This document shows positions 42,814 to 51,291 of a stretch of 64,000 nt of DNA, in pieces (the first letter of the stretch is position 1; every line of letters begins with the position of its first letter). The translations under genes and the position numbers were made by a program. Source of the stretch: Micromonospora rifamycinica (GTDB taxonomy: Bacteria > Actinomycetota > Actinomycetes > Mycobacteriales > Micromonosporaceae); contig NZ_LT607752.1 of NCBI RefSeq assembly GCF_900090265.1, positions 3,844,001 to 3,908,000 of the forward strand, written 5' to 3'. The notes under the pieces are model-generated. The model was given only the letters and a program-made list of their open reading frames with translations, did not search any database and had not been told where the DNA came from.

Positions 42814-43039
42814 ATGGGTGAGCCGGAGGTTCCGGGACCGCTCGTTGGTCCGGGCGAAATCATCGACATGCTCGGCGTGAGCCGGTCGCGGTTCAGGCAG
42901 TTCATCTTGCAGCCGTACTTCCCGCGCCCGTTCGGAGATCCTGCAGGCCGGTGCGATCTGACTACGGTCGGACGTCGAGGCGTACATCCGCGACTACCGC
43001 CGCCCCAGGCCGCCAGCCGACGAGGACGAGCAGGGCTGA
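42814..43039 (+). pseudogene. Frameshifted second copy of the AlpA-like gene
   Basis: VGPGEIIDMLGVSRSRFRQF and YFPRPFG parallel the intact upstream copy. After that the match continues in another frame: EILQAGAI, then TGA where the intact gene has Trp, then LRSDVEAYIRDYRRPRPP ending at a TGA at 43037. So one frameshift near 42933 and one nonsense change (TGG to TGA at 42969) have broken it. The two copies arose by tandem duplication and have diverged considerably. Confidence 0.75.
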
Positions 43040-43091
43040 CTCCATCGGGGCCACCACCAGACCGGCGGGTGGGGTCGGGGAGGATGGCGGG

Positions 43092-43748
43092 GTGACGGTG
43101 GATGCGGTGGTGTTCGACCTGGACGGCGTGATCGTGGACTCGGAGCCGGTCTGGGAGGAGGTGCGCCGGGCGTACGTGGCGGCGCGGGGCGGCACCTGGC
43201 AGCCCGACACCCAGCGGCGGCTGATGGGGATGAGCACCGGCGAGTGGGCCGAGTACCTCAGCGGTGAGCTGGGCGTCGACCGGGGCGCCGAGCAGGTCGC
43301 CACCGAGGTGGTCGAGGAGATGGCCCGGCGGTACGCGGTGCGCGTACCGCTGATCGACGACGCCGACCTGGTGGTACGCCGGTTGGCCGCGCGGTGGCCG
43401 CTGGGGTTGGCCAGTTCCTCGCCGACCCGGCTGATCGCCGCGGCGCTGGCCGCCGCGGACCTCACCGCCGAGTTCCGGGTCACCCTGTCGACCGAGCGGA
43501 CCGCCCGGGGCAAGCCCGCGCCCGACGTGTACCTGGCCGTCGCCGAGCGGCTCGGGGTCGACCCGGCCCGGTGTGCCGCCGTCGAGGACTCCTCCAACGG
43601 GGTCCGCTCGGCCGCCGCCGCCGGGATGCGGGTGGTCGCGGTGCCGCACGGGTCGTACCCGCTGGACCCGGACGCGGCGGAGCTGGCCGCGGTGGTGCTC
43701 TCCTCGGTGCACGACCTCACCCCGGAGGTGGTGGACCGGCTCGGCTGA
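43092..43748 (+). CDS. HAD hydrolase, beta-phosphoglucomutase-like
   Basis: 218 aa. Motif I VVFDLDGVIVDSEP, motif II GLASSSPT, motif III Lys in ERTARGKPAPDVY, motif IV AAVEDSSNGVRSA. The size and cap type fit beta-phosphoglucomutase/phosphatase subfamily I. GTG 43092 follows AGGATGGCGG. Substrate unknown. 42 bp upstream of the formaldehyde dehydrogenase-like gene. Confidence 0.87.
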   Translation: MTVDAVVFDLDGVIVDSEPVWEEVRRAYVAARGGTWQPDTQRRLMGMSTGEWAEYLSGELGVDRGAEQVATEVVEEMARRYAVRVPLIDDADLVVRRLAARWPLGLASSSPTRLIAAALAAADLTAEFRVTLSTERTARGKPAPDVYLAVAERLGVDPARCAAVEDSSNGVRSAAAAGMRVVAVPHGSYPLDPDAAELAAVVLSSVHDLTPEVVDRLG

Positions 43749-43790
43749 AACCGCCTCCGCGACCCGGCCGGGCCGCCTAGCGTCGGGACC

Positions 43791-44927
43791 ATGAGAGCTG
43801 TGGTGTACCAGGGGCCGCACGAGGTGGCGGTCAACGACGTCGAGGACCCGCGCATCGAGCACCCGGACGACGTGGTCGTGCAGATCACCACGACCGCGAT
43901 CTGCGGCTCGGACCTGCACATGTACGAGGGGCGCACGCTCGCCGAGCCGGGCATCGTCTTCGGCCACGAGAACATGGGCACGGTGGTCGAGGCCGGCACG
44001 GGGGTACGCGGCATCAAGGTCGGCGACCGGGTGTCGATGCCGTTCAACGTGGGGTGCGGGTTCTGCCGCAACTGCCGTGAGCAGAAGACCGGCTTCTGTC
44101 TCACCGTCAACCCCGGCTTCGCCGGTGGCGCGTACGGCTACGTGGCGATGGGGCCGTACCGGGGTGGGCAGGCGGAGTACCTGCGGGTGCCGTTCGCCGA
44201 CTTCAACTGCCTGAAGCTGCCGCCCGGCACCGAGCACGAGAACGACTACGCGATGCTCGCCGACATCTTCCCCACCGGCTACCACGGGGTGGCGATGACC
44301 GGGTTGCGGCCCGGTGAGCGGATCACCGTGATGGGTGGCGGGCCGGTCGGGCTGATGGCCGCGTACTCGGCGGTCCTGATGGGTGCCGCCGAGGTGTTCC
44401 TGGTGGACCGGGTGCCGGACCGGTTGCGGCTGGCCGAGTCGATCGGCGCGACCCCGATCGACTTCTCGGCCGGCGACCCGGTGGCGCAGATCCTCGACCG
44501 GACCGACGGGGTGGGCACCGACCACGGGGTGGACGCGGTCGGCTACCAGGCCACCGGGGAGGGTGACACGGAGCAGCCGGCGGCGGTGCTGAACAGCCTG
44601 GTCGAGGTGGTCCGGGCGACCGGCGCGATCGGCGTGGTCGGCCTCTACCTGGCCAACGACCCGGGTGCGCCCGACGAGCACTCCGGCAGGGGCGAGCTGC
44701 TGTTCAAGATGGGCAAGCTCTTCGAGAAGGGCCTGCGGATGGGGACCGGGCAGGCCAACGTGAAGACCTACAACGAGTACCTGCGGAACCTGATCATGGC
44801 GGGCCGGGCCACCCCGAGCTTCGTGGTGAGCAAGGAGTTGCCGTTGGACGCGGCACCGGACGCGTACCGACGTTTCGACCGCCGCGAGGCGGGCTACTCG
44901 AAGGTGGTGCTCAAACCGGCGGCCTGA
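43791..44927 (+). CDS. Zinc-dependent dehydrogenase (glutathione-independent formaldehyde dehydrogenase-like)
   Basis: 378 aa MDR-family enzyme. TTTAICGSDLHMYEGR supplies the catalytic-zinc Cys, FGHENMGTV the His-Glu, and CGFCRNCREQKTGFC the structural zinc site. VMGGGPVGLMAAYSAVL is the NAD-binding Rossmann loop. The insert CLTVNPGFAGGAYGYVAMGP-type region (about residues 100-120) is seen in FdhA-type formaldehyde dehydrogenases that need no glutathione. It likely oxidises formaldehyde or another short aldehyde. The next MDR gene starts 10 bp later. Confidence 0.85.
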   Translation: MRAVVYQGPHEVAVNDVEDPRIEHPDDVVVQITTTAICGSDLHMYEGRTLAEPGIVFGHENMGTVVEAGTGVRGIKVGDRVSMPFNVGCGFCRNCREQKTGFCLTVNPGFAGGAYGYVAMGPYRGGQAEYLRVPFADFNCLKLPPGTEHENDYAMLADIFPTGYHGVAMTGLRPGERITVMGGGPVGLMAAYSAVLMGAAEVFLVDRVPDRLRLAESIGATPIDFSAGDPVAQILDRTDGVGTDHGVDAVGYQATGEGDTEQPAAVLNSLVEVVRATGAIGVVGLYLANDPGAPDEHSGRGELLFKMGKLFEKGLRMGTGQANVKTYNEYLRNLIMAGRATPSFVVSKELPLDAAPDAYRRFDRREAGYSKVVLKPAA

Positions 44928-44937
44928 GGGGACGGCG

Positions 44938-45951
44938 ATGCAGACGATCGTGTACGAGCGGACCGGTGACCCGTCGGTGCTCCAGCTGGTCGACCGGCCG
45001 GTGCCCGAGCCGGGGCCGGGCGAGGTGCTGGTCCGGCTGGCGGTGGCCGGGGTGAACCCGACCGACTGGAAGGCGCGGCGGCAGTGGCCGTTGCCGACCG
45101 GCTGGCAGACCCCGGGGCAGGACGGCGCGGGGGTGGTGGAGGCGGTCGGCGCGGGGGTCGACCGGGGCCTGACCGGTGAACGGGTGTGGATCTGGGAGGC
45201 CGCCTGGCAACGTCCGTGGGGCACCGCCGCCGAGTACACGGTGGTGCCCGTCCGGCAGGTGGTGCCACTCGGGGACGCCTCCTTCGAGCTGGGCGCGTGC
45301 CTGGGCATCCCGTTCCTCACCGCGCACCGCTGCCTGACCGTCGGCGAGTACGTGCCGGACGCGCTGCACGCCGGGGCGCTCGGTGACCACGTGGTGCTGG
45401 TGCAGGGCGGGGCGGGTGCGGTCGGCAACGCGGCGATCCAGTTGGCCCGCTGGGCCGACGCCTGTGTGATCGCGACGGTGAGCAGCCCGGAGAAGGCCCA
45501 GCTCGCGGCGGCGGCCGGCGCCTCCTTCGTGATCGACTACCGGGAGCAGGACGTGGTCGAGGAGGTCCGCAAGATCGCCCCCGACGGGGTGCACACGGTC
45601 GTCGAGGTCTCCGCCGCCCGCAACGCCGCCGTCGACGTGCAGGTGCTGCGGGCCGGCGGGGCGGTCTGCGTCTACGCCGACGACGGTGGCGACGAGCTGA
45701 CCCTGCCGATCCGGCCGCTGATGGTGCCGAACGCCCGCTGGCAGTTCGTGCTGGTCTACACCGAGCCGAAGGCGGCCAAGGCGCAGGCGGTGACCGACGT
45801 GGCGGCGGCGGTCGCCCAGGGGGCGGTACGGGTGGGCGAGGAGGCCGGCCTGCCGCTGCACCGCTATCCGCTGGCCCAGGCCGCAGCCGCCCACCAGGCG
45901 GTGGAGGGCGCGGTGGTGGGCAAGGTCCTGCTGGACACCACCGGACAGTAG
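44938..45951 (+). CDS. NADPH:quinone reductase-like MDR oxidoreductase
   Basis: 337 aa zinc-less MDR protein. MQTIVYERTGDPSVLQLVDR and AVAGVNPTDWKARR open it; VLVQGGAGAVGNAAIQLARW is the NADPH-binding loop; PLAQAAAAHQAVEGAVVGKV ends it. It reduces quinones or enones. ATG 44938 after GAGGGGACGGCG. Probably co-transcribed with the dehydrogenase upstream. A strong hairpin at 46054 separates it from the convergent acyl-CoA ligase; the rest of 45952-46152 holds nothing I recognise. Confidence 0.85.
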   Translation: MQTIVYERTGDPSVLQLVDRPVPEPGPGEVLVRLAVAGVNPTDWKARRQWPLPTGWQTPGQDGAGVVEAVGAGVDRGLTGERVWIWEAAWQRPWGTAAEYTVVPVRQVVPLGDASFELGACLGIPFLTAHRCLTVGEYVPDALHAGALGDHVVLVQGGAGAVGNAAIQLARWADACVIATVSSPEKAQLAAAAGASFVIDYREQDVVEEVRKIAPDGVHTVVEVSAARNAAVDVQVLRAGGAVCVYADDGGDELTLPIRPLMVPNARWQFVLVYTEPKAAKAQAVTDVAAAVAQGAVRVGEEAGLPLHRYPLAQAAAAHQAVEGAVVGKVLLDTTGQ

Positions 45952-46053
45952 ATCCGGACGACGCCGGCCGGTGAATCCGAGGACATTTCGCAATCACCCG
46001 GACAGAGGCCAGCAGGTTTCGCAACAATGACATAGCGGGTCAACCGCAAGGAA

Positions 46054-46090
46054 GGGCGGCCCCGGCGCGGTGCGAACGCCGGGGCCGCCC
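46054..46090. terminator. Bidirectional terminator hairpin
   Basis: GGGCGGCCCCGGCG (46054-46067) and CGCCGGGGCCGCCC (46077-46090) pair perfectly around a 9-nt loop, between the convergent quinone reductase and acyl-CoA ligase genes. Confidence 0.82.
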
Positions 46091-46152
46091 CTGGGGAGGG
46101 ATGTTTCAGGAGTGACGTCCCTACCCCATCGGCGACGAGTCGCCGAAAAGTG

Positions 46153-47802
46153 TTACGGCCCCGCCAGCTCCCGTACCTCCAGGTCGCCGTCGGCGTACCG
46201 CGAACGCACCACCTTCTTGTCGAACTTGCCGACGCTGGTCTTCGGCACCGCGTCGATGACCGCCCAGCGCTCCGGCACCTGCCAGTGTGCCACCGAGCCG
46301 GCGAGGAAGGTACGAAGCTGCTCCACACTGGTCGCCGCGCCCTCGCGGACCACGACGGTCGCCAACGGACGCTCACCCCAGCGCTGGTCCGGCACCCCCA
46401 CCACACAGGCCTCCTGCACGTCCGGGTGGGCCATCAACGCGTTCTCCAGCTCCACCGAGGAGATCCACTCCCCACCCGACTTGATCACGTCCTTGGCCCG
46501 GTCGGTGAGGGTGAGGAACCCGTCCGGCGAGAGCATGCCGACGTCGCCGGTACGCAGCCAGCCGTCGTGGAACTTCTCCGGGTCGGGGGCGTCGTCGCCG
46601 ACGTACCGCGCGGTCACCCACGGGCCACGCACCTCCAGCTCGCCCACGGACGTCCCGTCGGCGGGCAGCGGCTCGCCCAGCGGGCCGACGATCCGGGCCG
46701 CCACCCCGGCCGGAACCCGGCCCTGCGTGTAGCGGTACCGCCAGGCGTCCTCCCCGGTCACCCCGGCCGGCGCCCGGGACACCGACCCCAACGGGGACAT
46801 CTCGGTCATCCCCCAGGCGTGGATCACCTCGATGCCGTGCCGCTCGGCGAACGCGTGCATCAGCGCCGGTGGGCAGGCCGAACCGCCGACGATCACCTCC
46901 TTGAGTGAGGAGGTGTCCACGTCGTGGGTGTCCAGGTAGGCCAACAGGTCGTTCCAGATGGTAGGCACCGCGCCGGCCAGGGTCGGCCGCTCGGCGGCGA
47001 TCATCTCGGCGATCGGCGCGGCCTGGAGGAACCGGTCCGGCATGATCAGCGACGCGCCGGAGAGGAACGCCGCGAACGGCAGCCCCCACGACATCGCGTG
47101 GAACATCGGCACGATGGCCAGCTCACGGTCGCCCGGGGCGAGCCCGAACCCCTCCGGCAGACACACCTGCAACGAGTGCAGGTAGATCGACCGGTGCGAG
47201 TAGGCGACCCCCTTGGGATGGCCGGTGGTGCCGGAGGTGTAGCAGAGCGCGGCGGCGTCCCGCTCGTCCACCTCGGGCCAGTCGAAGTGCTCCGGGCGAC
47301 CCGCCAGCAGCTCGTCCCACCGGTGGAAGGTGACCCCGTCCCCGGCGACCGCCCGCAGCGGCCCCGGGTCGGTGCCGCCGACCACCACCACGTGCCGCAC
47401 CGTGGTCAGCTCACCGAGCACCCGGGCCAGCAGCGGGATCAGCGTCGAGTCGACCAGCAGCACGTGGTCCCGCGCGTGGTTGGCGATGTAGGCGACCTGG
47501 TCGGGAAAGAGCCGGATGTTCAGCGTGTGCAGCACCGCGCCCATGCTCGGCACGGCGAAGTACGCCACCAGGTGCTCGGTGTTGTTCCACATGAAGGTGG
47601 CGACCCGTTCGTCGCCGGTCACCCCGCACTCGTCGCGCAGCGCGTGGGCGAGCCGGGCCGCCGTGCGACCCACCTCGGCGTACGACATCCGGCGCGGCTC
47701 GGCCCCGGTCCAGGTGACCACCTCGGCCGTGCCGTGCACGGTGACGCCGTGTTCGAGGATCCGGGCCACCTGGAGTGGGGCGTCCATCATCGTGCTCCGC
47801 AT
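46153..47802 (-). CDS. Long-chain acyl-CoA ligase / fatty-acid--AMP ligase family
   Basis: 549 aa ANL enzyme. LCYTSGTTGHPKGVAYSHRS is the P-loop (A3), HAWGMTEMSPLG is A5, GWLRTGDVG is A7, RAKDVIKSGGEWISSVELE covers the hinge (A8), and KTSVGKFDKKVV carries the A10 Lys. It adenylates a fatty acid and loads CoA. ATG 47802 is supported by a TAGCTT -10-like box ending 7 nt upstream (leaderless); a few Met codons just inside are alternatives. It is divergent from the NUDIX gene, with an imperfect palindrome GTGTGACCGGCGACAC between them. Confidence 0.9.
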   Translation of the reverse strand: MRSTMMDAPLQVARILEHGVTVHGTAEVVTWTGAEPRRMSYAEVGRTAARLAHALRDECGVTGDERVATFMWNNTEHLVAYFAVPSMGAVLHTLNIRLFPDQVAYIANHARDHVLLVDSTLIPLLARVLGELTTVRHVVVVGGTDPGPLRAVAGDGVTFHRWDELLAGRPEHFDWPEVDERDAAALCYTSGTTGHPKGVAYSHRSIYLHSLQVCLPEGFGLAPGDRELAIVPMFHAMSWGLPFAAFLSGASLIMPDRFLQAAPIAEMIAAERPTLAGAVPTIWNDLLAYLDTHDVDTSSLKEVIVGGSACPPALMHAFAERHGIEVIHAWGMTEMSPLGSVSRAPAGVTGEDAWRYRYTQGRVPAGVAARIVGPLGEPLPADGTSVGELEVRGPWVTARYVGDDAPDPEKFHDGWLRTGDVGMLSPDGFLTLTDRAKDVIKSGGEWISSVELENALMAHPDVQEACVVGVPDQRWGERPLATVVVREGAATSVEQLRTFLAGSVAHWQVPERWAVIDAVPKTSVGKFDKKVVRSRYADGDLEVRELAGP

Positions 47803-47886
47803 GGGTGACAAGCTAGTGTCGCCGGTCACACGTTGGGAACCCCCGGAACGTCCGAGCGTCCCCGGGATGCTGCGTAGATTGTCCGG

Positions 47887-48378
47887 GTGAGTATCTCCTG
47901 GGCCGACTCGTACGTGGGACAACTCCGCGCCCTGGCCGGCGACCGGACGCTGATGTTCGTCGGAGCGCGGGCCGTGGTGCGCGACAACGCCGGCCGAGTG
48001 CTGCTGATCCGGCGCTCGGACAACGGCCAGTGGGCCCTGCCGGCGGGCGCGATGGAACTCGGCGAGTCGATCGCCGACTGCGCGGTCCGCGAGGTCCGCG
48101 AGGAGACCGGGCTACGCGCCCTGCGGGTCAGCGCCTTCGCCCTCTACACCGGCCCCGACCGCACCCACACCAACATGTACGGCCACACCTACCAGATCTT
48201 CACCACCGCGTTCCGGGTCGACGACTGGGACGGCGAGCTGGCCCGGGTCACCGACGAGACCACCGACGCCGCCTTCCTGCACCCCCACGAGTTCCCCGCC
48301 CCGCTCTCCCTCTCGGTCCCGGAAACCCTCGCCGACCTCGCCGTCTTCGAGCAAACCAACCGCCTGATCCTCAAGTAA
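47887..48378 (+). CDS. NUDIX hydrolase
   Basis: 163 aa. The Nudix box is intact: GAMELGESIADCAVREVREE followed by TGL. VGARAVVRDNAGRVLLIRRS precedes it. It hydrolyses a nucleoside diphosphate linked to some moiety; specificity unknown. The GTG at 47887 lies 6 nt after TAGATT, again consistent with a leaderless message. The gene ends at a long GC-skewed tract and hairpin element B. Confidence 0.88.
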   Translation: MSISWADSYVGQLRALAGDRTLMFVGARAVVRDNAGRVLLIRRSDNGQWALPAGAMELGESIADCAVREVREETGLRALRVSAFALYTGPDRTHTNMYGHTYQIFTTAFRVDDWDGELARVTDETTDAAFLHPHEFPAPLSLSVPETLADLAVFEQTNRLILK

Positions 48379-48512
48379 CCCTCGCCCACTCCACCCTCCC
48401 CCGCTTCCTCCCCGCCGGCCCGCCGGCCGCCCGCCCCCGCCGGCCCGCCGCCCGCCCCCGCCGGCTCGCCCGCCCGGCTCCCGCCCGGCCCCTGACCCGC
48501 CGCCATTCCCGT

Positions 48513-48591
48513 TGATCAAGAGGTTTACGTCAATCGATCAAGAGATTTGCGTCAACCCCCCGCGCGATTCTTGACGTAAACCTCTTGATCA
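48513..48591. terminator. Long hairpin element B (GATCAAGAGG family) with duplicated arm
   Basis: A 21-bp perfect inverted repeat (48513-48533 and 48571-48591) whose core GATCAAGAGGTTTACGTCAA differs by one base from element A. A second left-arm copy, GATCAAGAGATTTGCGTCAA, sits at 48536-48555 in the loop, so the right arm can pair with either. It lies between convergent NUDIX and MFS genes. Confidence 0.85.
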
Positions 48592-48600
48592 CCGCGGCGA

Positions 48601-48692
48601 GAGGGGCGGGGCGGTGGAGGGAGGGCGAGGCGCGGCGGGGCGGTGGAGGGCGGGCGGCGGGGCGGGTGGGGTGGGGCGGGTGGGGTGGGTGG
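48601..48692. repeat. G-rich low-complexity tract
   Basis: Nearly uninterrupted purine-biased G runs (GGGGCGG, GGTGGAGGG, GGGTGGGGTGGGG) on the plus strand, mirrored by a C-rich tract at 48400-48500 before hairpin B. Several G-quadruplex arrangements are possible. No gene; it is the 3' side of the MFS gene. Confidence 0.7.
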
Positions 48693-48694
48693 GG

Positions 48695-50371
48695 TTAGAG
48701 CATGGTTTGGGACTTGGCGTTGAGGTCGGCGGCGGCTTCCTCCTTGGACTCCCTGGTCAGGGGCTTGCCGCCAGGGGCGGGAGCCGTGCCGCCGAGCGGG
48801 TCGGCACCGCCGGTGGCGCCCTGCGGGCCGGCACCCCGGAGCTGGTCGTTCGGCAGGGCCAGGGTGACCAGCACGGCGACCAGGGCGATCAGGCCGGTGG
48901 TCAGGAAGACCAGGTGCAGCGACTCGACGAAGGACGCCTGGATGGCCGCCCGCACCGGGCCGGGCAGGGCGAGGATCGTCGCCGGATCGTTGATCGAGAT
49001 GTCCGTGCCGCCGCTGGCCGCCACCGCCGCCCGCTGCTCGGCGGGGAGCTGGGCGATCGCGCCCGGCAGCCGGTCGGCGAGCCCGCTGGCGAGCCGGGTG
49101 GAGAGCACCGCGCCCAGGATAGCCACCCCGAACGAGCCGCCCAACGACCGGAAGAACGTCGCGGCGGAGGTCGCCGCGCCGAGGTTCCGCACGTCCACGG
49201 CGTTCTGCACGCCGAGGATCAGCGACTGCATGCACAGGCCCAGCCCGACGCCGATCACCACCATGTAGCCGAACGCCGCCCAGAGCGAGCTGTCCACCTG
49301 GAGCCGGGTGAACAGCAGCATGCCGACGACCAGCACCCCCGAACCGGCCACCGGGAACCACTTGTACCGGCCCATCCGGCTCATCGCCCGGCCGGTCACG
49401 ATCGAGGTGACGATGATGCCGGCCATCATCGGCAGCATCAGCAGGCCGCTGCGGGTGGGCGACGCGCCCTTGACGATCTGGAGGTAGAGCGGGATGAAGA
49501 TGATCGACCCGAACATCACCAGACCGAGCACGAAGCCGGCCGAGTTGGCCAACGCGAACGTCGCGGAACGGAACAGCCCCAACGGCAGGATCGGCTCGGC
49601 GACCCGGGCCTCCTGCCACACGAACGCCGCCCCGAGCACCGCGCCGGCCACGAACAGCCCGATGATCGTCGCGGAGCCCCAGGGGTAGGAGTTGCCGCCC
49701 CAGCTCAGCGCCAGCAGCAGCGCGCTCACCCCGGCGACCAGCAGCCCCGCCCCCAGCCAGTCGACGGTGTGCTCCCGCCGCTCGAACGGGATCAACCGCA
49801 GCACGTGGTAGCAGACCACGATCGCCAGGATCGCCAACGGCACGTTCAGGTAGAAGATCCACCGCCAGTTGGTCTCGGCGAAGTAGCCGCCGACCAGCGG
49901 CCCGGCCACCGAGGAGACCCCGAACACCGCCCCGAACAGCCCCTGGTAGCGGCCCCGCTCCCGGGGGGAGACCACATCCGAGATGATGGTGAACGCCAGC
50001 GTCATCAGGCCGCCCGCGCCGATGCCCTGCACCCCCCGGGTGACGATGAGCTGGGTCATGTCCTGCGACAACCCGGCCAGCAGCGAGCCGAGCAGGAACG
50101 TGCCGATCGAGAAGAGGAAGACCGGCCGCCGGCCGTACAGGTCGGCCATCTTGCCGTACAGCGGGGTCGAGGCGGTCGAGGCGAGCAGGTAGGCGGTGAC
50201 CACCCACGAGTAGTGGTCGATCCCGCCCAACTCGCCGACGATGGTGGGCAGTGCCGTACCGACGATGGTCTGGTCCAGCGCGGCCAGCAGCATGCCGGTC
50301 ATCAGGCCGAACATCAACAGGCGGAGCTGGCGGGCCCGGAGCACCGGGCGGCCGTTGGTCTGGGCGGTCAT
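48695..50371 (-). CDS. MDR family MFS exporter (DHA2, 14-TM)
   Basis: 558 aa. FGLMTGMLLAALDQTIVGTA is motif D1, YGKMADLYGRRPVFLFSIG is motif A, and GVSSVAGPLVGGYFAETNWR is motif C of drug:H+ antiporters. About 14 helices, then a C-terminal ~50-residue Gly/Pro-rich tail. ATG 50371 follows GAAGGCGGG; readings beyond it are Arg/Pro-rich. Substrate unknown. The 211 bp between it and the DJ-1 gene upstream show no clear signal. Confidence 0.88.
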   Translation of the reverse strand: MTAQTNGRPVLRARQLRLLMFGLMTGMLLAALDQTIVGTALPTIVGELGGIDHYSWVVTAYLLASTASTPLYGKMADLYGRRPVFLFSIGTFLLGSLLAGLSQDMTQLIVTRGVQGIGAGGLMTLAFTIISDVVSPRERGRYQGLFGAVFGVSSVAGPLVGGYFAETNWRWIFYLNVPLAILAIVVCYHVLRLIPFERREHTVDWLGAGLLVAGVSALLLALSWGGNSYPWGSATIIGLFVAGAVLGAAFVWQEARVAEPILPLGLFRSATFALANSAGFVLGLVMFGSIIFIPLYLQIVKGASPTRSGLLMLPMMAGIIVTSIVTGRAMSRMGRYKWFPVAGSGVLVVGMLLFTRLQVDSSLWAAFGYMVVIGVGLGLCMQSLILGVQNAVDVRNLGAATSAATFFRSLGGSFGVAILGAVLSTRLASGLADRLPGAIAQLPAEQRAAVAASGGTDISINDPATILALPGPVRAAIQASFVESLHLVFLTTGLIALVAVLVTLALPNDQLRGAGPQGATGGADPLGGTAPAPGGKPLTRESKEEAAADLNAKSQTML

Positions 50372-50582
50372 CCCGCCTTCTTTCCCGCTTCTGGGCGAAC
50401 ATGCCTGCCCGCACCGGGAAAACCGCCCCGATCGTGATGGCCGGGCCGGTCGGCCCCGCCGCCGACAACCCGGTCGTCGCCGGGGAAACGGCGACCCGTC
50501 CCCCCGGCGACGTCCACCCGTCGTGGATCGTGCCGACACCCGCCAGATCAGCGGTAACAGCGAACCGGTCGACGCCGCCGGG

Positions 50583-51131
50583 TCAGCCGGCGGTGGCGAA
50601 CCGGTCGACGATCGCGGCGCAGAAGGCCGGCAGGTCGTCGGGGTTGCGGCTGCTGACCAGGCCGCCGTCGGTCACCACCTGCTCGTCCACCCAGGTCGCG
50701 CCGGCGTTGGTGAGGTCGGTACGCAGACTCGGCCAGCTCGTGATCCGCCGGCCCGACACCACGCCCGCCTCGATCAGCGTCCACGGCCCGTGGCAGATCA
50801 CCCCGACCGGCTTGCCGGCCGCGAAGAACGCCTGGACGAACCGGACCGCGTCCGGGTCGGTGCGCAGGAAGTCCGGGTTGGCCACCCCGCCGGGGAGCAC
50901 CAGCGCGTCGTAGCCGTCGGCGTCCGCGTCGGCCGCCGTCACGTCCACGTCGTACGTCTTGGCCTGGTCCAGGTGGTTGAACGCCTGGATGGTGCCGGAC
51001 TCGAGCGACACCAGTTCGGCGGTCGCCCCGGCGTTCTCGACCGCCTCGCGCGGCTTGACGTACTCGACCTCCTCCACCCCGTCGGTGGCGAGGAACGCGA
51101 TCCGCTTGCCCTGCAGTGTGGTGGTAGCCAT
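50583..51131 (-). CDS. DJ-1/PfpI-family protein (general stress protease/amidotransferase-like)
   Basis: 182 aa. KRIAFLATDGVEEVEYVKPR opens; GYDALVLPGGVANPDFLR and PVGVICHGPWTLIEAG hold the nucleophile Cys in the elbow, with the adjacent His. This is the PfpI/YhbO subgroup, reported as proteases or deglycases and often stress-induced. ATG 51131 after GAGGAGAAAACGAC. Function by family only. Confidence 0.88.
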   Translation of the reverse strand: MATTTLQGKRIAFLATDGVEEVEYVKPREAVENAGATAELVSLESGTIQAFNHLDQAKTYDVDVTAADADADGYDALVLPGGVANPDFLRTDPDAVRFVQAFFAAGKPVGVICHGPWTLIEAGVVSGRRITSWPSLRTDLTNAGATWVDEQVVTDGGLVSSRNPDDLPAFCAAIVDRFATAG

Positions 51132-51291
51132 GTCGTTTTCTCCTCTCCGGATACCTCTGGTCGGTTCCCGGGGCCGGTGGCCCGAAACGTGACGGTGCTC
51201 GCCCGATCCCCGCAACGGCCACCCCCGGCACCGGCCCCGACCCGCCGACGGACCGGGTTTGACCAGGCCAGGCCGGGGGATCCCGGTGGGC

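Noticed and set aside
42814..43039. Possible selenocysteine readthrough at the TGA in the second AlpA-like copy
   Set aside because: A frameshift is also needed to restore the protein, the intact paralogue has Trp at that place, and no SECIS-like hairpin follows; decay is simpler.
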